A DNA stretch of 21,454 nt, taken from positions 1,508,710 through 1,530,163 of the forward strand of contig CP070743.1 in NCBI GenBank assembly GCA_020348185.1. Reading direction: 5' to 3'. A program made the translations under genes and the position numbers. Positions 7,503-13,231 of this stretch are shown in pieces. Source of the stretch: Nitrospirota bacterium. GTDB taxonomy: Bacteria; Nitrospirota; Nitrospiria; Nitrospirales; UBA8639. How positions within the stretch are numbered: position 1 is the stretch's first letter; each line of letters starts with the position of its first letter. The notes under the pieces are model-generated. The model had not been told where the DNA came from and made no database searches. It saw only the letters and a list, made by a program, of their open reading frames with translations.

Positions 7503-8465
7503 TCACTCCAAATGAGGTTGACTCGTCAATTTCATTCCCGGTGTCACCCGGTGCCCGGACACAAATTGCGCAACTGGCATCCGTTTTCGATTCGCCGGTT
7601 GAATTTCTGTCACTGATAAGAGACCATCCCCGGTCCTCACTACTAGGCTCTCTTTCCCAACTTTTACAATGGTTCCGGGAGTCTCGTCGGGGGAACCAGT
7701 CTCCTCGAAATCGACTAAAGGGGATCCTTTCCAAATGGTCAGACGTTCTTGCTGGCAAAAGGTGTAGGCACCAGGCCAAGGCGACAACCCCCGAATTCGA
7801 TTGACGATTTCAATGGCGTTGCGATCCCAAGGAAGGTTTCCGTCTTCCTTTTTCAACAACGGGGCCATGGTAGCTTTCGACCCGTCCTGGGCAATTGGCG
7901 TAATCTTCCGGGAAGTCCACCCCCGCAGTGTTTCGATTAGTAACCGTCCGCCAATGTGCGCAAGACGAACTGACAAGTCCCCGGCCGTCTCGTCAGGATG
8001 GATCGGGACAGCCTCCTGCAATAAGATGGCACCTGTATCCATACCTTCATCCATGAGCATTGTCGTAATTCCCGTTTCCGATTCCCCATTGATGATAGCC
8101 CATTGGATCGGAGCCGCGCCCCGGTAACGGGGCAACAGAGAAGCATGGACGTTGAGACACCCACGCGGAGGCAGATCAAGAATGATCTTGGGTAAAATTC
8201 TCCCAAAGGCTGTCACCACAATCATGTCAGGCTTCCATTGCTCCAACTCCTTCAAGAACTTTGGCTGTTTCATTTTATCGGGCTGAAGTATTGGCAGACC
8301 ATGAGAATGAGCCAATTCTTTCACCGGGGAGGCGCTGAGCGCTTGCCCACGCCCACGAGGACGGTCCGGCTGGGTCACCACCCCAATCACCGGAAACTCA
8401 GAATCTAGCAGCGCCTCCAGAGTCGGCACCGAAAAAGTAGGAGTCCCCATAAACACGACCTGCAT
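7503..8465 (-). CDS. fmt: Methionyl-tRNA formyltransferase
   Basis: Fmt formylates Met-tRNA(fMet) from 10-formyl-tetrahydrofolate, needed for normal translation start. From ATG at 8465 the protein is 320 residues, the usual family length. VFMGTPTFSVPTL opens the N-terminal Rossmann domain; the catalytic triad corresponds to N105, H107 (in NVHASLLPRYRGAAP) and D143 (in MDEGMDTG), matching N106/H108/D144 in E. coli; the C-terminal OB-like domain contains NRIRGLSPWPGAY. An in-frame TTG at 8501 would add 12 residues, but the ATG has an AAGGG seven bases upstream and gives the family N-terminus. def (peptide deformylase), a frequent neighbour, is not adjacent here. Confidence 0.95.
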   Translation of the reverse strand: MQVVFMGTPTFSVPTLEALLDSEFPVIGVVTQPDRPRGRGQALSASPVKELAHSHGLPILQPDKMKQPKFLKELEQWKPDMIVVTAFGRILPKIILDLPPRGCLNVHASLLPRYRGAAPIQWAIINGESETGITTMLMDEGMDTGAILLQEAVPIHPDETAGDLSVRLAHIGGRLLIETLRGWTSRKITPIAQDGSKATMAPLLKKEDGNLPWDRNAIEIVNRIRGLSPWPGAYTFCQQERLTIWKGSPLVDFEETGSPDETPGTIVKVGKESLVVRTGDGLLSVTEIQPANRKRMPVAQFVSGHRVTPGMKLTSQPHLE

Positions 8466-8574
8466 GACAATTCCCTTACCACCTTCCTTGACTCGAATCA
8501 ATACACGCTATCCAGAAGTTCCTTTTCCCCGCAGCAGATATCTCAACGGAATCGCTCGCCTCAACGAACCTCAG

Positions 8575-8586
8575 ATATACGTATAT
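8575..8586. other. 12-bp perfect palindrome in the fmt/yebC divergent gap
   Basis: ATATACGTATAT is a perfect AT-rich palindrome in the 245-base space between the divergent starts of fmt (8465) and yebC (8711). It is in a good position for a regulator operator or a promoter-unwinding element. No regulator is known for it, so this is only a candidate. Confidence 0.35.
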
Positions 8587-8602
8587 TTATCGATCTTTTA
8601 AA

Positions 8603-8632
8603 TTGACTCACTCTGAATGCCTATGCTACAAA
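8603..8632 (+). promoter_or_regulatory. Possible sigma-70-type promoter for yebC
   Basis: TTGACT at 8603-8608 and TACAAA at 8627-8632 are separated by 18 bases, about 80 bases before the yebC start. The -35 matches five of six consensus positions and the -10 four of six. No competing pair of better quality was seen in the gap. Confidence 0.4.
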
Positions 8633-8710
8633 AGTTTCCTGATGAGAAGAATTCTAAGACAGACAGAGGCCCAACCGTTCAGCCCTTCATAAGACAGGAA
8701 TCGTTATTGT

Positions 8711-9463
8711 ATGGGTGGTCATAGTCATTGGTCGACAATTAAACGGCATAAAGGTGCGCAGGATGCCAAGCGCGGGAAGATCTTTACGAGAGTCATCCGT
8801 GAGATTTCGATTGCAGCGCGAGGCGGAGGCGATCCCGATGGCAACCCGACTCTGAGGCAGGCCATCGCCAAGGCCAAGGAAGTGAACATGCCTGCCGATA
8901 CCGTCAAGCGTGCCATTCAACGAGGCACCGGGGAATTGCCTGGAGTCCACGTGGAGGAATTTGCCCTGGAAGGATACGGACCGGGTGGGACGGCCATTTT
9001 GTTAGAAGTCCTGACGGACAATCGAAATCGAACTGTCGCGGAAATCCGAAGCCTTCTCACGAAAAATAATGGAACGATGGCTGAGGCCGGTGCGGTGGCT
9101 TGGCAGTTCCAAAAGAAGGGTTTACTTGTGATCGATGATGATAAAGTTGATGAGGACCAACTGCTTTCACTGACTCTGGAAGCTGGAGCCGAGGATGTCA
9201 AACATAGTCAGACGTCATTTGAAGTAATCACGTCTCCCACCGACTTTGAAGCCGTGAAGAAAGCTCTGCAAGACGCACAAATCGAACCGAACCTGGCCGA
9301 AATCACCTTCCTGCCCCAGAACCTAATCAAACTCGAGGAAAAGGCTGCGGAGCAAACCCTGAAACTCATGGAAATCCTTGATGATCACGATGATATCCAA
9401 AAAGTTCATGCGAATTTCGACATCCCTGAGGAAATCATGGAAAAAATGGCATCCGTAGGGTAG
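8711..9463 (+). CDS. yebC: YebC/PmpR family protein (TACO1 family)
   Basis: The 250-residue product starts GGHSHWSTIKRHKGAQDAKRGK and continues FTRVIREISIAARGGGDPDGNP, the diagnostic N-terminus of the family. IAKAKEVNMPADTVKRAIQRGTGE follows, then the middle domain with EGYGPGGTAILLEVLTDNRNRT and the C-terminal ferredoxin-like part with VHANFDIPEE. Members have been described as DNA-binding regulators (PmpR) and as ribosome-associated factors that relieve stalling, so the exact role here is uncertain. ATG at 8711 has an AGGA about 11 bases upstream. In many bacteria yebC precedes ruvC-ruvA-ruvB; here ruvA follows directly after 142 bases. Confidence 0.95.
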   Translation: MGGHSHWSTIKRHKGAQDAKRGKIFTRVIREISIAARGGGDPDGNPTLRQAIAKAKEVNMPADTVKRAIQRGTGELPGVHVEEFALEGYGPGGTAILLEVLTDNRNRTVAEIRSLLTKNNGTMAEAGAVAWQFQKKGLLVIDDDKVDEDQLLSLTLEAGAEDVKHSQTSFEVITSPTDFEAVKKALQDAQIEPNLAEITFLPQNLIKLEEKAAEQTLKLMEILDDHDDIQKVHANFDIPEEIMEKMASVG

Positions 9464-9605
9464 ATGAGGGCCAATCCAGACCCCAATAGGGCCCCCTGAG
9501 GCTCATGACGTTTCCTCTAGACCTAACCTCCATCCCTCCCATCCTCAAGGTTCACAGTAATCTTCGATCGTTAACCGTTCTGTTGCTCCGCCTTGCAATT
9601 ATCTC

Positions 9606-10217
9606 ATGATCGCGGGACTTAAAGGTCGCCTTATTAGGAAGTCGCCTTCTCAAGCCATTCTGGATGTCAATGGTGTGGCCTATGATATCCATATTTCTCT
9701 CAGCACCTATTTTCAGTTGCCAAAACTTCAGGAATTCGCCACGCTCCAAATCTCCACCCAATTACGGAATGAATCCATTCAATTATTTGGATTCCTGACC
9801 CTTCAGGAAAAGGAAACCTTTACCTTATTAACCGGCATCACCGGTATTGGACCAAAACTCGCTCTCAGCATTCTCTCAACCTTGAGCGTGAACGACCTTC
9901 TTTCCTCCATTCAATCGAATGATATTGACAGATTGTCTTCGGTTCCTGGAATTGGAAGAAAATCCGCAAGTCGAATCACACTCGAAATGAAGGACAAGAT
10001 TAACCGGCTTCAGTCGGTGGACATGCCACCCGGGGAACCTCCTAATAAGTTCTTGTCCAACGAGCTCGAGGAAGATGCCGCGTCCGCTCTACTCAACCTC
10101 GGATATCGGTCCACCGAGGTGAAGAAGGCCATTCAGCGCAGTCTTCAAAACAACCAGGAAGAGTGGAGTCTGGAGAATCTAATCAGGGAATCGCTTAAAG
10201 AATTGGCTAAAGGCTGA
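9606..10217 (+). CDS. ruvA: Holliday junction DNA helicase subunit RuvA
   Basis: RuvA binds four-way junctions as a tetramer and loads the RuvB motor for branch migration. The 203-residue protein has the OB-fold domain I (MIAGLKGRLIRKSPSQAILDVNGVAYDI), the two helix-hairpin-helix motifs of domain II (LTGITGIGPKLALSIL and LSSVPGIGRKSASRITLEM), an acidic-proline linker and the three-helix domain III (ASALLNLGYRSTEVKKAI) that contacts RuvB. Length is normal. The start ATG follows an unremarkable leader with no clear ribosome site. The gene stands without ruvC before or ruvB after it: the next genes are on the opposite strand. Confidence 0.95.
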   Translation: MIAGLKGRLIRKSPSQAILDVNGVAYDIHISLSTYFQLPKLQEFATLQISTQLRNESIQLFGFLTLQEKETFTLLTGITGIGPKLALSILSTLSVNDLLSSIQSNDIDRLSSVPGIGRKSASRITLEMKDKINRLQSVDMPPGEPPNKFLSNELEEDAASALLNLGYRSTEVKKAIQRSLQNNQEEWSLENLIRESLKELAKG

Positions 10218-10381
10218 TCTTCGGAGGGCAGGGACTTAACGTTCCACATAGTGATATGGGGATGGTTAAAGTTCGAAGTTTAGGAGTCTAAGAGGTGGAA
10301 AGGGTCGAAAAGGTCGAAGGGTCCAAATGTTCTAAGATTCACAGGTTCAAAAAATCGAGGAGGTCCAGGGCTCTCGGAAAC

Positions 10382-10414
10382 AAGGAAAACACCCGATTTG
10401 ATGACCTCTTCGAC
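10382..10414 (-). repeat. 33-nt core, minus-strand copy
   Basis: Read on the minus strand this segment matches 11088-11120 on the plus strand at 32 of 33 positions; the single difference is a T/A near the CCTT end. The non-periodic part includes GTCATCAAATCGGGTGTTT. The two copies face each other across the zinc-ribbon/membrane-protein gene pair. Confidence 0.85.
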
Positions 10415-10459
10415 CCTTTAGACTCTTAGACCTTTTTGACTATTCCCTTCTTCGAACTT

Positions 10460-10480
10460 GAAACATGAAACTCGAAACCC
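10460..10480 (-). repeat. Heptanucleotide array, three GAAACNN units
   Basis: GAAACAT, GAAACTC, GAAACCC in tandem on the plus strand (GTTTCNN on the minus strand). It ends nine bases before the stop codon of the zinc-ribbon gene, with a run of seven T at 10484-10490 in between. Confidence 0.75.
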
Positions 10481-10488
10481 GGATTTTT

Positions 10489-10671
10489 TTACAGGCTTTC
10501 CCGAATCTTCAAACCTTTGTAACCGCTTTCCAAAATTCTTTTAAAAAATCGAAGTACGTCTGCTAGATCCAGCCAGAATCCACAGTTAATACACCGCGCA
10601 TGGAGCCGTTGTGTCCAAACAGAATAATGACGTTCGACCAACATCCGCCCCTGGCACTTGAGACAAGTCAT
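10489..10671 (-). CDS. Small zinc-ribbon protein
   Basis: From ATG at 10671 the product is 60 residues and begins MTCLKCQGRM, giving CxxC at 3-6 and a second CxxC (ARCINCGFW) about 23 residues later: a four-cysteine zinc ribbon. A lysine- and arginine-rich helix follows. Such short zinc ribbons can bind nucleic acid or protein, but no function can be assigned. The frame is open up to an ATG at 10740 that overlaps the stop of the membrane-protein gene (TAATG) and would add 23 residues. I prefer the shorter form because the extension is unlike the rest and the zinc-ribbon then begins at the N-terminus. The gene lies inside the module bounded by the inverted 33-nt cores. Confidence 0.62.
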   Translation of the reverse strand: MTCLKCQGRMLVERHYSVWTQRLHARCINCGFWLDLADVLRFFKRILESGYKGLKIRESL

Positions 10672-10739
10672 AATCCAGATCAAGAAAGTTGTAAATGAAT
10701 CCTGTGTTCCACTCTGCTCCATCCCACCGGTCAATGGCA

Positions 10740-10940
10740 TTAACGAAATCGGGCGAGAATAACCGCTAAACAGCCCGCCAGGAGACCACCACCGAGAATG
10801 GTGAGTCCTACGGTCAGAATCCCTGGCGTGGAACTAGAGGAATACGAATCATAAATGAGATCCCGCACCCCACCCTGAACCATGAGGACCGACAGGGTGG
10901 TGAGAACTCCCATGCCAAACCACCAAGCAAAAGTGCGCAC
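10740..10940 (-). CDS. Small two-helix membrane protein
   Basis: No family recognised. From GTG at 10940 the product is 66 residues with two hydrophobic segments: FAWWFGMGVLTTLSVLMVQGG near the start and GILTVGLTILGGGLLAGCLAVILA near the end, joined by a Ser-rich polar loop (DSYSSSSTP). The frame stays open to a TTG at 11126, but that extension is largely read from repeat element 3 (FDDLF, FGPFRLF) and is probably not translated. ATG at 10913 (57 residues), preceded by GGTGG, is another possible start. The zinc-ribbon frame begins at its stop (TAATG), which suggests co-transcription. Start choice is weak; the hydrophobic pattern is the main support. Confidence 0.5.
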   Translation of the reverse strand: MRTFAWWFGMGVLTTLSVLMVQGGVRDLIYDSYSSSSTPGILTVGLTILGGGLLAGCLAVILARFR

Positions 10941-11044
10941 GGACTCTTTCGTCGATTTAAGGCCAGATGAACCCAGACTGGCAATCGCAGACCATACTAG
11001 GTTTAAGACTCTAGCGGAGGGCCTACATGCTGTCAAGGACAGGA

Positions 11045-11182
11045 AGGGTAAAGGGTTAAAAAGTCGAAAGGGTCCAAAAGTCGAAGCGTCGAAGAGGTCA
11101 TCAAATCGGGTGTTTACCTTCCTCAAAGGGTCTTGGACCTTTTAGACACATTGACCCCCTGGACTTTTTGACTTTGATTTTT
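11045..11182. repeat. Long imperfect hairpin element built of ~9-nt GTCGAARRR units (copy 3)
   Basis: The plus strand reads AAGTCGAAAGGGTCCAAAAG, then GTCGAAGC and GTCGAAGAG before the 33-nt core. The right arm (about 11128-11178) carries GGACCTTTTAGACAC, TTGACCCCC, GGACTTTTTGACTTT, the complementary type. It separates the small membrane-protein gene from the FG-GAP lipoprotein gene, both on the minus strand. No heptad array is seen at its ends. Confidence 0.7.
11088..11120 (+). repeat. 33-nt core, plus-strand copy
   Basis: It is the partner of the minus-strand copy at 10382-10414 (32 of 33 identical). The outer nine-mers of the two elements have diverged much more than this core, which argues for a specific origin or constraint rather than chance similarity of low-complexity sequence. 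Confidence 0.85.
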
Positions 11183-11188
11183 GATGCG

Positions 11189-12346
11189 TTAGGACTCTGA
11201 AGATGGTTCGGTCGTGACTCGTGTTTTCAACCCATGATGCAAAAAAATTGACACACTACTGGCGGCGTTGTTGGCAACAGCAATGCCAGGCTGTTCGCCC
11301 CGATCCGCAGCGACGGTCAGCGAAGTCAGAGCAAAAGGGCCATGTGGGGTGGGATAGTGCCTAGGAGGGTATCGAAAGGTCCCATCCCCTTTTCCGAAAA
11401 GCAGGGAAATACTTCCGGATTGGATATTCACGATCGCGACATCCAATACCTTATCGCCATCAAAGTCCTGAGCTAGGGCATGATTCGGCCCCGCATCGCC
11501 TCCGGCATCTTGCCCTTCTTGAAACGTTCCGTCTCCATTCCCCAGGAAAACGGTAATCGTATTCATTTGACCATTCACGACAAGGAGATCAAGAATCCGA
11601 TCACTATTAAAATCAGCAAAGGAGACGGTGAGCGGTCGTTTCCCGGTCCGATAATCAGTTGGCGATCCGAACGACCCGTCTCCCACACCCAACCAAATTG
11701 ATACAGCACTACTCATCGGACCACCATTGGTCACTGCCAAATCCAGGTGACCATCTTGATTCAGATCGTTCGTGACAATAGAGGTCGGCGTATCCCCGTA
11801 TTCATATAGAGGCCCAAGCCGAAATCGGCCGTTGCCCAACCCCAAAAATACTTGCAATTTGTCATTACGTAACGCGACGACCAAATCCGACAATTGATCT
11901 TCATTGTAGTCTCCATTTGCAATGGCAACGGGAGTCCGCTGGACCGTATACCGACTCCCACGGGTAAATACCCCATTGCCTTCTCCAAGAAAGATCAACA
12001 CACGATTGTCACCCGAACACGCCACAGCTAAATCGAAATGCTGGTCTAAATTGAAATCCTCAATCACCAAATTTCTCGGTTCTTGGCAAGCAGGAAACGT
12101 GACTTGATCTTCAAAGCTTCCATCTCCTTTCCCAAAAAGAATAGATAAGGAATTGCCGCGTATATTGCTGGTAATCAAATCTGCAAACCCGTCCGCATTG
12201 AAGTCCTGTGAATTAATGGAAGTTGGATTTTTTCCAACTTTGTAGGTCTTGTACAAATACAACACATCCGGAGGAACGTAAGACTCCTGGTTAGGACAAC
12301 CCAAGAGAAGGACAAAGAGGAGGGGGAAAATTCTGGGAGAAATCAT
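11189..12346 (-). CDS. FG-GAP/VCBS-repeat lipoprotein, seven-bladed beta-propeller
   Basis: The 385-residue product begins with a lipoprotein signal: hydrophobic residues 6-15 and lipobox LLGC with C17, so it should be lipid-anchored in the envelope. The rest is about seven repeats of roughly 45 residues, six with a recognisable calcium-type loop (DFNADGFADL, DFNLDQHFDL, DYNEDQLSDL, DLNQDGHLDL, DFNSDRILDL, DFDGDKVLDV), each followed by a strand and an FLGxGDGxF-like turn. The seventh repeat (AADRGEQPGI) has lost most acids. Seven repeats suit one closed propeller, as in integrin-like FG-GAP domains. The role is probably surface binding, but the ligand is unknown. Residue C17 is followed by P, N and Q, with no Asp at +2. 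The next gene on the same strand lies beyond repeat copy 3. Confidence 0.85.
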   Translation of the reverse strand: MISPRIFPLLFVLLLGCPNQESYVPPDVLYLYKTYKVGKNPTSINSQDFNADGFADLITSNIRGNSLSILFGKGDGSFEDQVTFPACQEPRNLVIEDFNLDQHFDLAVACSGDNRVLIFLGEGNGVFTRGSRYTVQRTPVAIANGDYNEDQLSDLVVALRNDKLQVFLGLGNGRFRLGPLYEYGDTPTSIVTNDLNQDGHLDLAVTNGGPMSSAVSIWLGVGDGSFGSPTDYRTGKRPLTVSFADFNSDRILDLLVVNGQMNTITVFLGNGDGTFQEGQDAGGDAGPNHALAQDFDGDKVLDVAIVNIQSGSISLLFGKGDGTFRYPPRHYPTPHGPFALTSLTVAADRGEQPGIAVANNAASSVSIFLHHGLKTRVTTEPSSES

Positions 12347-12662
12347 GGATCCTGTGAAATGGTCGTGCTACCCCAGGTTTTGCACAGAAGAACGACTTTT
12401 GACCCAATAAACTGAGAAACCTAGGTCTCCTGCACTATTAAAGTGCTGGTTTTAGCAAGAAACGATGGGCAAGTAAACGGTTTCCCGCGGTTTGGGCAAG
12501 GAGGAGGCTTCCTCTACAAATCCCCAAAAGCCACAATTGAACCTTATCCTCAACCGATAACCCAAAAAAACTTATATTTCCTGCCCAAGAAAAATGGCTC
12601 CTACTAGAAGACAGGGAAAAGAATGTGTTATAGAACGCTCTCTATTTTCAGAGGAGGCACAC
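12347..12662. other. 316-base intergenic region before the small plus-strand gene
   Basis: No credible gene on either strand. It holds a small hairpin GCACT-ATTAA-AGTGC (12432-12446) followed by TGGTTTT; one copy of a 14-base direct repeat, ATGGGCAAGTAAAC (12465-12478), whose second copy is at 13012-13025; and a GC-rich patch TTTCCCGCGG. A promoter pair of normal spacing for the downstream gene was not evident: TTGAAC (12537) and TATATT (12573) are 30 bases apart. Confidence 0.5.
12465..12478 (+). repeat. 14-base direct repeat, copy A
   Basis: ATGGGCAAGTAAAC, identical to 13012-13025 (offset 547 bases). The two copies bracket the small plus-strand gene at 12663-12980. Confidence 0.6.
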
Positions 12663-12980
12663 ATGTCTGACAAGGAAAAGCGGAAGATTGAGCTCACCAT
12701 GTTCGGGGTCGCCGAAATTCTTAAATGGTGTATTGCAAAAAATAACGGTCGGATTCCTGGCGTCGATACGGAAGGCATCAAGAAAATGCAAGACGCTTTG
12801 GCAGAAAAACCAACGGGAGTGGATTACTTCACGTTAGATCAGTTTTGGAAAAAACGAATTGTGTTTGAGTTCACCCCAGAAGAAATCGCCACGATCGATC
12901 GATGCCTATATGATATTCCTAATTTTGATGGGGCACCATTGCCACAAATCAGGTATAAGTTCTGGCCAGAATCCGCTTGA
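12663..12980 (+). CDS. Small hypothetical protein with strong ribosome site
   Basis: Not a family I can name. The 105-residue product is soluble and charged, with no signal or membrane segment. Residues about 8-50 look helical (MFGVAEILKWCIAKNNGRIPG, IKKMQDALAEK) and the C-terminal half carries FWKKRIVFEFTPEEIATIDRCLYDIPNFDG and a final aromatic IRYKFWPE. The ATG at 12663 is preceded by GAGGAGG with six bases between, the best ribosome site in this half of the window, and excludes the longer frame that opens at 12594. The gene is alone on its strand between two minus-strand genes and is bracketed by a 14-base direct repeat. Confidence 0.75.
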   Translation: MSDKEKRKIELTMFGVAEILKWCIAKNNGRIPGVDTEGIKKMQDALAEKPTGVDYFTLDQFWKKRIVFEFTPEEIATIDRCLYDIPNFDGAPLPQIRYKFWPESA

Positions 12981-13011
12981 CCCAATTTCCCTCTTTTTCT
13001 CTTCCACCTCA

Positions 13012-13025
13012 ATGGGCAAGTAAAC
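13012..13025 (+). repeat. 14-base direct repeat, copy B
   Basis: Second exact copy of ATGGGCAAGTAAAC, 31 bases after the stop of the small plus-strand gene. Confidence 0.6.
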
Positions 13026-13146
13026 ATCGGCTAACCCTCACAGAAGGGTAATCTACTTTTTTGCCCCAATTCTCCTTCCAAAGTGGTTGAACACCAACTC
13101 CGGAACCTCTGATGGCTCAAGGTACAACCGAGAAGGGCGGGCTAAG

Positions 13147-13188
13147 AGACCCGAGTCCAAAATTCAACGGGCTCAAGTCTGGTTTTTT
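13147..13188 (+). terminator. Probable rho-independent terminator (plus strand)
   Basis: The stem is AGAC / GTCT, an internal CC-AA mismatch, then GAGTCC / GGGCTC (one G-T pair) with loop AAAATTCAAC, followed by GG and six T (13183-13188). It would stop plus-strand transcription from the 12663 gene or from a transcript beginning within 13060-13146. A weaker hairpin, ACCCT-CACAGA-AGGGT with T6, lies at 13034-13062. Confidence 0.5.
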
Positions 13189-13198
13189 CCTTAAATGT

Positions 13199-13219
13199 GA
13201 AACCTGAAACTCGAAACTT
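13199..13219 (-). repeat. Heptanucleotide array, three GAAACNN units
   Basis: GAAACCT, GAAACTC, GAAACTT in tandem on the plus strand, running into eight T (13218-13225). It sits just past the stop codon of the spermidine-synthase-like gene, the same relation as the array next to the zinc-ribbon gene. Confidence 0.75.
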
Positions 13220-13231
13220 TTTTTTGAATCA

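Larger units (their letters stand above)
10268..10490. repeat. Long imperfect hairpin element built of ~9-nt GTCGAARRR units (copy 2)
   Basis: The left arm on the plus strand has 9-mers GTCTAAGAG (10286), GTGGAAAGG, GTCGAAAAG, GTCGAAGGG in exact 9-nt register. The right arm (about 10404-10440) has the complementary type, reading on the minus strand GTCAAAAAG, GTCTAAGAG and so on. A heptad array (10460-10480) and a run of seven T (10484-10490) close it. It fills the convergent gap between ruvA and the zinc-ribbon gene and could act as a two-way transcription end. The core at 10382-10414 is shared, inverted, with copy 3. Confidence 0.7.

Noticed and set aside
9464..9605. A remnant ruvC between yebC and ruvA
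   Set aside because: The 142 bases contain no stretch resembling RuvC and no open frame; they are too short for more than a fragment.
10484..10490. T7 run as a stand-alone terminator of ruvA
   Set aside because: There is no compact GC-rich stem directly before it; at most it acts with the long repeat hairpin.
10941..11126. N-terminal extension of the small membrane protein to TTG at 11126
   Set aside because: Much of it is read from repeat element 3, without a ribosome site.
6938..11182. CRISPR array from the recurrent short units
   Set aside because: Units are 7 or 9 nt without constant-length unique spacers, and no cas genes are present.
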